A stretch of 64,000 nucleotides of DNA, taken from NCBI GenBank assembly GCA_026008535.1, contig BRKX01000006.1:456501-520500 (forward strand). The letters are read 5' to 3'. Shown in pieces: positions 13,181 through 23,165 of the stretch. The translations under genes and the position numbers were made by a program. Under the pieces are notes generated by a model that saw nothing but the letters and a program-made list of their open reading frames with translations, was not told where the DNA came from and did no database searches. The stretch's first letter is position 1, and each line of letters opens with the position of its first letter. The DNA comes from Perilla frutescens. Lineage: Eukaryota > Streptophyta > Magnoliopsida > Lamiales > Lamiaceae.

Positions 13181-14580
13181 ATAGTTGGATTTAGGATTGG
13201 GGTAGTCGGTTTATCTGCCATTTGGTTCATACAAAAACATTTATGACCATGTTTTTTGTCTACACATTTCACGATAATTAATCATTTTAAAGTTACCTTT
13301 TTATTTACTAGTAATTAATTAATTTTGGTTTCTTCCAATTTCAGGGGTTTGGTGCTATCAAGACTCGAATTTAAGTTATGATCGAATGTAAAATAAATAT
13401 TAATAAAATAAAATAATACTTTATGTGTATGTGTGAAACAATCCGTAAAAATCCAACGACTACCGAAATTAATTTGATTGTAGCCCGTAAAACAAACTAC
13501 AAAGTCTTGTTGGTCCGCGTGTTGCGTGTGCGTGAGAGAGAAATGTAAAAGTTAGAGAGAGAGAGAGAGAGAGAGATGATTAATTGACATGTGTCCTATT
13601 CGGTTAGTTGGTTGGTAATATGATTAATTAATGAAGTTTGATATGTCTATATTTAAATGTTAACCCCTGCGGCCTCCATCTAATCTACACTAGTTAGCTT
13701 ATATCTGTTTCTGGTCACCACAAATTTATTACTTAATTGATTCATATCTTAGTTCCTAAGATATTGCATCTGCCACCCTTAAATATTCAGTATCTATACG
13801 AATTTAATTAGTTAAATTCTTGAATTGTTTCATATTTATGTCTGAGTTACCTTATATTAAAAGACTACTAAATATAAATTATTTACTCAAAGGAGATCGA
13901 GGACAGTGAAAACACGCGTCTTTCCAATATCACAAAAATTCTGATATTTAAATATTTTATGAATTATAATTAAAATAAACTAACTAATCGTGACTCTCCT
14001 TTATAATATTTCACTGCTACCAAAAAATGACTTAATTAACAACGCATTTTATTAATGATTTTTTTTTGCATCGCTAAATATCTATTTTTAAACAATTATT
14101 AATGATGTATTGATTTATATGTATATGTGTGTGTGTGTGTAACATGTGAGAGCTAAAATATCATGACATTAAAACTTGCATTGGAATTTTTTAAACTATA
14201 ATAATGATTTTATTAAAAGAAATTAAAATTTATGCATGACATTTAGATGTTAATCAATGAAGCTATATATTGACATATAATATGAATTAATTTTGTAGTG
14301 GAGATTGACATATAATATGATACACGTGCAAAGAAGTTGGAAAAGAAAGTTATTTTGTTTAACATTAATATTAGAAAATAAAATTAGCATTAAAGAAGAT
14401 GGAAAATGTTGTACATAATACAAACGCACTAACATGTTAATGATCTTGAATGTTTTTTTCTAATTTAATTAGTTCTCAAAGTAATATTGAAAAATGACTA
14501 GGTATGTCAAACAATTAATAACCATTCATCTATATTGATCTTAATCAACTAGTATTCAAAATAAGATATCGATTTTCTAT

Positions 14581-14647
<67 letters not shown>

Positions 14648-15940
14648 ATAATTAGAATATAATTAAAATTAAAGAAATTCGAAAATAAAATTATATATAA
14701 TTTAACATTAACATAAGAAAGAAAAATATTTTTTAAGAAGTTAGAAAAAATATAAATTTGAATAAAGTCAGAAAAATCATATTAATTAACATTCGGCTTC
14801 AACATGGAAAATATAATTAAATTATATAACTCAAATTTTAGAAGAAAGATATAACATAGAATTTATAAAATATATGTTTAATTAAAAACATTAATTATCA
14901 ATCTAAAATCTAGTTGATAATCCTAAGATATTGCATCTGCCACATTTAAATATTCAGTATGTACACGAATTTTTAAGCAGACAGTATATATACGAATTTA
15001 GCTAACTGAGTTATGATGAACCGGCCACTGGACTTTTAGCCATCATTTTGGATCTTTTGAGTACCGTTATAAATCATTTATTTCTGAAAATTTATAGTTT
15101 GATGTATATGTGTGTGCGTTGTTTTATTTTTTGAGTTGAGGGATGAATGATTGAGATTCGTGCTCTAATTATTTAGTATTTCAAAATTGAAACTGTTTAG
15201 AACCTTGTGTTAGATTCTAATGATCGATCTTAGTGACTATATAGGAGTAATTTCAATTCTCAATCTTGTTAATTTATTATTTTCCGAACTTTGTAAATAT
15301 TTAATATTAATCAAGGATAGCAAGTACAATAACATAAAATAATATATATATATATATATATATATCCTAATAAACTTATCCTGTAGGGTAAATGGGAGAT
15401 CAAAGTGAACACAATTAAGGTTTTTGGTTCAATGAATCTAAACTAGACGGCTCCTACATTATGGGCATGCACACGCACAACTTTAATATTTCAAATCTAC
15501 AGCCGAATATATATATTAGTTGACTAGACACGCTGAATTTAATTAATTACTTTTTTCTTTTTTTCTTCTATATATATATATATTAATATATTATACATTT
15601 ACTTTGAACGAAAGATAAAATATATTATATTGATAATGTATGTAATTGAGTATTTGAAAGATTCAAACTTTAAAATGATTTAATCAATCAAAATATACAG
15701 TAGATTAGACTATATTATTTTTATCAACTTAATCTATCAAATCTATCCCTTAAAGAAAACGCCCCTAGTATTATTCTTGAAGTAATTTCTAAATTTTGTT
15801 TTAACTGTTATTTTTGCAAAGAGATATATGTGTATTGTGTATTCCTTGAAATCTGCGATTAGTATAAAAGAGTTTTCCAATAATAGCATTAAATCAAACC
15901 CAAAATTTCTTAGGCTAATCTCTTTTCCTTGCCGAGGTTT
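13181..15940. other. Gene-free AT-rich region with microsatellites
   Basis: No coding exon was recognised on either strand. A short AG tract lies at 13555-13576, a GT tract at 14127-14141, a long (AG)n array at 14587-14642 and a TA tract at 15343-15366. The phrase CCTAAGATATTGCATCTGCC occurs at 13755 and again at about 14922, each time followed by a TTAAATATTCAGTATGTA-like stretch, so a dispersed repeat is present twice. Confidence 0.45.
14587..14642. repeat. (AG)n microsatellite, about 28 units
   Basis: This is an uninterrupted AG dinucleotide array and the longest purine-only microsatellite in the window. No gene is adjacent. Confidence 0.95.
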
Positions 15941-15944
15941 TATA

Positions 15945-16290
15945 TATGAAATCTTCTATTACATATTTGCTGGTGCATTTCATATTGTACATTTGATTTT
16001 ATTTTTTAATTTTAATTTCTTATCCTTTAGTTTAATTTTAGACTTGTTATTTAGAGTTTAGCATATTCAATTAGGATTTAATTTAATTTTTCAAATAATT
16101 AATTAAAACTAAAAATTGAAAATTAAATACTAAAAAATTATAATACATTCTAATTAGGTAGGATGAGCTCTAAATAATAAGTGTAAAATTAAATTAAAGC
16201 ATAAAAAATTGAAATTAAAATAAAAAAAATAAAAAAATAAATGTATAATAAGAAATGCAACACGAAATGTGAAATATAGAATTTCAGTTG
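15945..16290. mobile_element. Long-TIR MITE, about 345 bp
   Basis: The left arm includes GGTGCATTTCATATTGTACA, TTTAGACTTGTTATTTAGAG and TTCAATTAGGAT. The right arm includes the inverse: TCTAATTAGGTAGGATGAGC, CTCTAAATAATAAGTGTAAA and ATGTATAATAAGAAATGCAA. The element is nearly all arm with a short AT-rich centre, as in a fold-back MITE. A 77-codon frame on the + strand here is an accident of the arm and not a gene. Confidence 0.7.
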
Positions 16291-18192
16291 GGAGTCTTAA
16301 TGTTCGTGATTTTAAATAGTAGGCTAATCTCAATCATATCAGTTTTTAGATTTACTATATTTGGATAAAGCTAAAAAAATCTAGCTATATTGGAAATCAT
16401 ACTTTAATACTTCAACTTTTGTACACTTTCACAATAATATCACAACTTATGGTACTTAATAGCAAATGTGACGACCCCGACATTAATTTCAACTCTTATC
16501 ACAATTCTATCATCGGTCAAATTTTCCGAAGATGCAAAGTTGACTCATCAACTGGAATTCATGTGTTTTTTGTCGCGGTTTGCATCGACGGTGATACATA
16601 ATACAACTCTCTCTACTTCCATTGAAATTTAAATTAACTTTCAATTGTCGATAGATTTGATGAGGATAGAATTGTAATAAAAATGAAACGTTGGGGTTTC
16701 ATTGCTATTAAGTATACGCTGAAGTATTATTATGAAAAAAATGTAAATGCCCCAATGAGAGGCGGCCGACCTTAGACTTAGTGATCCTATTTTTGTACAC
16801 TATAGGAATTTTAATTTGTTGAGTTGAATGTAGAGGCACAATTCACATCTATTTTCATTTTAACAAATTGTGCAATTGTTGAATTTTTGTCACAAAACAC
16901 TTGGAAATTAAAGTGTGCGTGACTCATGCATATACATTTTATAGTGACAAACGTCAAAGTTAATTAGGCAGGGGCACGAGGAAATAAAGCAACCTCCTAG
17001 CCAATCAAAACCTTATTCAATTCCTCGAATTAAATTTTGATCACGAAATTGTCACCCGAAAATATAAAAGAATAAAATAAAAAATTAAACAAACCACGCC
17101 GGGAATTAAATTTTTGGACCGAAGGATTTGAATTTCAGGACATACATGGAGGTTTCTTTTAGTGATACCTTGGTACGGTCCACGAATAATATATTTACGG
17201 TTATTATTATTTTATTAGAAATTATAAATATGAAATTAATATTAGACAAAATATTTAAATTAAAATCTATACAATAATTTTCAAAAAAACTGCGAATCTC
17301 AAAGATATGTAAGCTTTGGTCGTCCCGACTCTTCGCGAAGACCCAAATAGTATAAATCATGTGTAAAAGTGAGACATCTCGAATCAAAATCTACCGGTTC
17401 CCCGTTACCACAATTCGAAAACAAAAAGGAAATGACTAGTTTTATTGTATGTTTAGTTTTTCATTATAATTTTATAAAAGATATAAGATATTATGTCATA
17501 TTGATTTTAAATTTTTTAGTTTTTTAATTTTTTGTAAATTTAAATATCTTAAATTTATATTTTTCTTCAACATAATGAATGGGTACAGTGTTGTAATTAT
17601 TTTTAGATTAATAAGAAATATTTTCAATTCATCAATTTCAAGGTTCATTTTATTGTATATGGAATTTGTTATTTTTGCATTGATACATATAGTTTAATTT
17701 GAAATTTATGACATTATTATTTATTAAAAGAAAAAATGATTTGTGTTTGATTAAATAAAAAATATATATACATCAAAATTATATAGAAAGATGACCAAAA
17801 AATATAAATTTAAAATTTTTGAAGAAATCTAAACTAATAATGTGATGAGAGTAAATAAATACTGAAGAAACAATATGAAAAAGAAAAAGGAAAGCGTAAT
17901 TAGACCAAATAAAAATGATTTAAAAGATGAGACTTTGCTTCAAAAAAATATGTTTGCTCCGTCAAAAATTGAGATAATAAGTAGATTAGTACAATCATTT
18001 TTATTTATGTACATACATTGTGTGTATGGAAAGTATCAAAAGTAAATAAAATTAAATGTAATGATGCATAATTCTATATATTACTATAATGCCCGTATAA
18101 TGTTAAATAAAATGTATACAATGCCCTTTTACAAATGAACGGGAAAATAAAAGTGTGTTATAATATATATATATATAGAGAGAGAGAGAGAT
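16291..18192. other. Gene-free stretch before the captured-gene element
   Basis: A slightly less AT-rich part at 16440-16620 (GACCCCGACATTAATTTC, GTTTGCATCGACGGTGATAC) resembles old repeat sequence of the kind found in plant LTR elements, but it carries no recognisable protein motif. The rest is AT-rich. A TA tract joins an AG tract at 18165-18192, directly against the left end of the next element. Confidence 0.35.
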
Positions 18193-18634
18193 GGGATCAT
18201 GTGAGAACCACACTCCCCTGTGAGAACCGAGAACCAATCTCAACCACAAATTGCTCTGATTTGGACGACCAAGATCTGTGTCAATATTGAAAAAAACGCG
18301 GTGACATATTTGTAATATTAACGACTTTTTAATGAAGCAAGGGTATTTTTGTAATTTAGGAAATATGTTATATTTGGAATGAATCTCCTGCAATTCGTCT
18401 TCTTCCTCAGCATCTCCCCATTTTTCTTCCTCGCAATAGAGGGCATCAAGCAAAGATTTTTCTGTATTTCTGCATCTCGGTTCTCTATTCATTATATAAG
18501 AAAAGAAGCAGCAGAAAGTAAAGCATACCTATACCCTATTGTTTTCTTCTTTTGTTTCTCTCTCTCTATGTCTCTCTCTTTCAAAAGTTTAATTTGCTGG
18601 TGGTTGTTTCTCTCTCTGAATCCATAATACCTGT

Positions 18635-18994
18635 TCGACGTTGCGTGAACTGTGTGAGGGTCACGTGCCCGATCACTTGCTCCGCAGGCAAGTTTTGCGC
18701 TTTCGATTATGTTTTTATGTAGATAGTGAATTTTTTTATATCTCGGTTGATGTTGCGTTTATGCTAGGTTAATCTTTGATTGAATTGGAATAAGAAAATC
18801 TGTAGACTTGGTTTAGCTTCGTGTTCTGGCATTAATTTTTATAAATTTTTGTTACATTTTTTGTGATAAATTGTTCAAATTTATTATTTTCAAGTTGCAG
18901 GGCGGAGGAGGTTGGATACATAGTGCCGACGTCGGTACAAAGTGAGGCCATGCTGGTGTTATTTTTCGGTCGTGATTGTGTGATTCATGCTCAG
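18635..18994 (+). pseudogene. Captured fragment of a DEAD-box RNA helicase (RH58-like)
   Basis: Two exon pieces with the intron still present. Piece 1 (to 18687) reads TLRELCEGHVPDHLLRR. Piece 2 (18901-18994) reads AEEVGYIVPTSVQSEAM and then LFFGRDCVIHAQ. This is the N-terminal Q-motif region just before motif I of chloroplast DEAD-box helicases like Arabidopsis RH58, and the fragment stops immediately before the GSGKT Walker A motif would begin. The intron (18688-18900) has an AG|GCAAGT donor and TTGCAG acceptor, a standard GC-AG intron, and the joined codon is AGG as expected. It cannot make a helicase. Kept introns show capture from DNA, not from cDNA. The parent gene is not in the window. 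Confidence 0.8.
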
Positions 18995-19003
18995 TTAATA
19001 TAT

Positions 19004-19160
19004 ACTTTAGCACTACTGTGATTTATTTTAGCACTATAGTAATCTATTTTAGCACTACTGTGAACTGTTTTAACACTGCCATGTACTTTAGCACTATTAT
19101 GATCTATCTTAGCAATGTTGTAACCTATTTTAGCACTACTGTGAACTATTTTAGCAGCAG
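19004..19160 (+). repeat. Array of TTTTAGCACTACTGTGA-like units
   Basis: About eight irregular units of 17-24 bp contain TTTAGCAC or TTTAGCAA followed by TACTGTGA or similar. The array begins directly after the helicase fragment. The motif is the reverse complement of the AGTGCTAAAA motif that fills the later arrays in the same element, so the element holds oppositely oriented arrays. Confidence 0.85.
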
Positions 19161-19349
19161 CTAAAACTTTATTGGAAAACATAATCTGCAGCAGCTGCAT
19201 GATTATTGGAATTAGCAGTGGTCGTCGTGGCCATTGTTGTGTTGAAATTCATATTTTGACCAAATAGCGAATCCATTTCGGGTTTGGATTTGCAAGTAGA
19301 GTTCCCCTATCCTAGTTTGGATTTGGGTTTGGATTTGAATTTGGGTTTG

Positions 19350-19505
19350 AATCTTGATGAGAAAAAGTTGGAAAATAATGTGCAATGCGTATCATTGATA
19401 TTGGAGATGGCTTTAAATTGTTGTGCAGAATCCCCTTGAGATAGGATTAACATGATAAATGTTGTAGCCAAGCTCAAGAAAATCAAAATCCGATTTTTGC
19501 GATGA
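19350..19505 (+). pseudogene. Captured C-terminus of an LRR receptor-like kinase
   Basis: The frame reads NLDEKKLENNVQCVSLILEM, then ALNCCAESP, a TGA stop at 19437-19439, then DRINMINVVAKLKKIKI and a final TGA at 19503-19505. This matches the end of the kinase domain of LRR-XII receptor kinases (EFR/Xa21/FLS2 type), where the family has ESPEERINMKDVV followed by LKKIK. The stop falls at the family's Glu-Glu position. Upstream, the frame runs into a TTTGGATTTGGG-like repeat, so the fragment covers only the last 50 residues. It is non-functional. Confidence 0.75.
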
Positions 19506-20125
19506 CACCTACAACAAAATGGTGAGGCCAATTTTCGTATTTTCTAATTTGTTACGAACGTAAGCATAGAAGCTTATAATCCTGCTCTGTGGCTATTTTT
19601 GTATCTAAATAGGTCTGCAAAGTGAAGGTGGCAGTCATGCAGAACCATATCACAAGGCTACTTATTCAGAAGAGGCACAAAAAAAAAATAACAACAGAAT
19701 AAGAGAAATAATATATTTGTATGGACTGATCAACTGATGAAATAAGAGAAAACCTCTTAAATCTGGCTCTTCCCCTTTTCTTCTGAAAATATTGAAGTAA
19801 AAAATTTACGATTATATACTCACTCATTGTAATGTGATTTATCATAATAAGTTAATTAATTTACATCAATTTTAGTAACTAATCATTAGCTCAACTCGAT
19901 CGATCAATCTAAATAGAGCGAAATTTTCTAATGAATAAAGATATAACAGTCTTCAACCATTAATTTATTTCCTAGTTTGTATTTTTTGTTAATGCATGCA
20001 GTTGAATTGTCATAAATTTGAAATCCATTTAACACAAAAAATTCTCATTATCTAATTCAAATCCGTCTATCTAAATTAAATGAAACTCAACTAGATAATA
20101 CAATCTTATGCCAAAAAGCAAAATG

Positions 20126-21243
20126 GTAGACGTGATGCTTAAAAGAGGAAATTAAAAATCTTACAAAAGTATTTTAAAATGGAAAAGATAAGAAACTTTG
20201 CTTAAAAAAGGCCATGACAGTGCTAAAATCCTAAAAGAGCCATACTAAAATAAGTCATGACAATGCTAAAATAGAAAATGACACTGCTAAAACCTAAAAG
20301 AGTCATGCTAAAAAAGGCCATGACAGTGCTAAAATAGAATATAATAGTGCTAAAACCCTGAAAGAGCAATGCTAAAATAAGTTATAACAATCTTAAAAAA
20401 AATTATGACAGTGCTAAAAAGGACGGATTAGAACTCACATTCAAATTTACGTGTGACCGTTTTACAAGTTCAAATTCATAAGATATGTTTAGATTCATAT
20501 TAAAGCTCATATTGGATGACATGCATATTAATCTTTTTTATATATACTTAGTTATTGTGTTTGGATTCGGATCTTGATCCATATAGTGAATTTAAATCCA
20601 CAGAATGGATTCACAGTACATGACTTTTATACAAAATTAAATTTTAATTGATCTCTTCTCTTATGTCGAGGTGGGGGTGGGGGTCGGGGGGATGAATTAG
20701 CGTGTCTAGCCTATATTAAATCTATCTTTTTTTTATTTTTTAATTCCACTTTAATTTATTTTAAAAAAACTAGTCATCAATTTAAAAATATAATATTTAC
20801 ACAACAAGGTTTTAAGGTATAGATGTTTACAGTAGTTATGTATAGTCTCTTCTAAGACGTAGTTGCACAATGGAGAAAATTGAATGATTGCGCATAAAAC
20901 TTCTAGTTATAAGTAGACGTGGTGCTTAAAAGAGGAAATTAAAAATCTTACAAAAGTATTTTAAAATGGAAAAGATAAGAAACTTTGCTTAAAAAAGGCT
21001 ACGACAGTGCTAAAATAGAAAATGACAGTGCTAAAATCTTAAAAGAGCCATGCTAAAATAAGTCATGACAATGCTAAAATAGAAAATGACAATGCTAAAA
21101 CCTAAAAGAGACGTGCTAAAAAAGGTCATGATAGTGCTAAAATAGAAAATGATAGTGCTAAAATCCTAAAAGAGTCATGCTAAAATAAGTCATGACAATG
21201 CTAAAAAAGACCATAACAGTGCTAAAAAGGGTCATGACAGTAG
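20126..21243. repeat. 787-bp-spaced direct repeat with AGTGCTAAAA arrays
   Basis: A segment starting GTAGACGTG at 20126 recurs at 20913. Both copies read through TTAAAAGAGGAAATTAAAAA and GAAACTTTGCTTAAAAAAGG and then enter an array of GACAGTGCTAAAA or CATGCTAAAATAAG units (20215-20426 and 20995-21243). Substitutions between copies are few, so the duplication is fairly recent. A third short array is at 22238-22302. Confidence 0.88.
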
Positions 21244-21743
21244 ATCCTAATTTTGCAACCTATCTTCACAGCAATTATCTTTCGGTTAATCACGGAAAAA
21301 ATGAGTCATCAACAATTATGCTGAAGAGGTATTCTTATAAGTTCTAATCGCACATTTTGTAACACGTGAGATTTTTTTTCATTCTTTGAAATAGGTAAAA
21401 GCCTGTGGATAACTATTTTGATATTATCATGCCGGGAATCAATTAATAATTTGGTGGGTGTCGTGTCTTAAGATTTGGAATATATTGAATGCTCAAACCT
21501 AGATTTGGCATAAGATTACGAGTAACGAGCATTATTTTTTTCCTTTTTTTCTATGAATGCGTACCATTGAACTCGATTCACTATTATAAAATCAAATCAA
21601 GTCTTGTTTCAGTTGAGTTTCCCTTGGTTGTAATGTCGTCCACAACTATGCTTATATTCCCTATCTTGTAAACTTTGATATATCGATGCCATGTCCAAAT
21701 ATAATGCTACTCTAATACTAGCTAGTTTCGTCTGTTGCTGTAT

Positions 21744-21851
21744 CAGAGAGATCCACTAGTTTCTGGTGTGACTCATTTAGGTGGAGCCGCGGTTGCTGCC
21801 TTAGCATGTCTTCAAAATAGGAAGATGAGACGTTTCAGACGACGATTCTGA
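21744..21851 (+). pseudogene. Captured C-terminal exon of a rhomboid-like protease
   Basis: After a splice-acceptor-like TGCTGTATCAG, the frame reads RDPLVSG, GVTHLGGAAVAALA, CLQNRKMRRFRRRF and a stop. The HLGGAAVAA motif holds the catalytic His of the last rhomboid transmembrane helix. The short basic Arg/Phe-rich tail is typical of plant mitochondrial/plastid rhomboids (RBL12 type). The catalytic Ser-containing exons are not present. Fragment length and context inside the TIR element indicate capture. The match rests on the HLGG motif plus basic tail, so the exact parent is unsure. Confidence 0.62.
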
Positions 21852-22469
21852 ATTTGCACCCCGTTCTACTTTGCTTTGAGCAGCATCTGCTATCAGATTT
21901 AATATATATAATTCTCTAATGTTTTTGGACTTCAATTCCTTGACTATATTTGAGATTTAAGCATGAAAATGAGATGCATTCTGCTAATCTACTGTGGAGA
22001 CGGATTTCTTTGGTAGAGGCTATTTTAGATTAAGCAATAATGATTGATTCTTTTGTTATTTTTTTATGCCTGTAACTCTTCCATTGTCGGTAGTTGATGG
22101 GTAGCTGACTAGTAGATCTTGTTTAATTGATGGTTTTAATTTACTCTTGAGTTAGTTAGTAGTGATATAATCAAGCCGTGCTGGATGTTTAAATTATTGT
22201 GTTACACTTTTATGTGTGTGTATATAAAATAAAAATGACGGTGCTAAAATAGAAAATGACAGTGCTAAAATAAGAAATGACGGTGCTAAAATCCGAAATT
22301 GAAAAATATGCACGTAAATTCTAAGTATTCATATATTTTCTGATTTTACCCTTTCTAAGTTTCAGGGTCAGCTTAATTTTGGAGCAGATCTGGCCGCCCA
22401 AATGAGAGCAATATGTGGTTGAGATTGGCTCTTGATTCTCACCTAGGATGTGGTTCCTTCTAGAACCCA

Positions 22470-22473
<4 letters not shown>

Positions 22474-22500
<27 letters not shown>

Positions 22501-23107
22501 TGTATCATACAGATTTCAAGTACATTATATTTATAGAAGATATTAGATATAATTCCAAATGACAGAAAATTGACTCACGCAAATAGATTTAGTAAATAAT
22601 TATGTAAGAAAAGTTTTCAATTGTTAACTTTGAACCCTTCTTCATGATCAGCGGCGGAACTAGAAAATTTTCTGAAGCTCTACTATTGTAAGATAGATTG
22701 CCGGCTACTACGTGTTTGGGAGTCAGAATTTATTTTATATTTATTAGTATTTCTCTTGTGCGATGCATAAATAATTATCATTTTTTAGATTTGTAATATT
22801 ATGATTATTTTTTAACTATATATGTTGTGTTTAATTTTTAAAAATTAATAAAATTATATGAACGTATATTAATTAATTAGATGAGAAGATCAATTTTCTG
22901 TAGTTACGACAAATAAAAAGAAAATTAAATTTTAGGAACTCAATAAAAATCAAACGACATGATTTTTAAATAGCAATATTTGTCGATTAAAGAACATTTT
23001 ATTTCTATGAATATATGACGAACATAAAAAATATAATTATTTAATTATTTTAAATGATGAAATTGAAATAGAAAAATAATACATTATAACAAATTATGTT
23101 ATGCTTA

Positions 23108-23165
<58 letters not shown>

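Larger units (their letters stand above)
18193..22473 (+). mobile_element. Non-autonomous TIR element carrying three host gene fragments (Pack-type)
   Basis: The left end begins GGGATC at 18193. The right end, read on the other strand, begins GGGTTGGG at 22473. The two ends share an inverted repeat of about 85 bp containing AACCACA, TGAGAA, CCAATCTCAACCACA, ATTGCTCT and CCAGATCT or CCAAGATCT, at roughly 80-85% identity. Both ends abut TA/GA microsatellites, which hide any target duplication. No transposase was found. Inside, all on the + strand, are pieces of an RH58-like DEAD-box helicase (18635-18994), an LRR receptor kinase C-terminus (19350-19505) and a rhomboid protease C-terminus (21744-21851). 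Short-motif arrays occur at 19004-19160, 20215-20426, 20995-21243 and 22238-22302. Long TIRs with captured host exons and introns are typical of Pack-MULEs; Mutator affinity is inferred, not shown. Confidence 0.78.

Noticed and set aside
18103..18627. Short frames on both strands at the left end of the 18.2-kb element
   Set aside because: They cross the TIR and microsatellite and match no family. The real coding remnants are the helicase exons further in.
19004..22302. CRISPR-like array reading of the repeated motif
   Set aside because: Units are irregular in spacing, no unique spacers of constant length exist, and the DNA is plant nuclear.
18193..22473. Helitron as the class of the captured-gene element
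   Set aside because: Both ends share a long inverted repeat, which typical Helitrons lack, and no CTRR end with a hairpin could be placed. Not fully excluded because the flanking TA tracts hide the insertion site.
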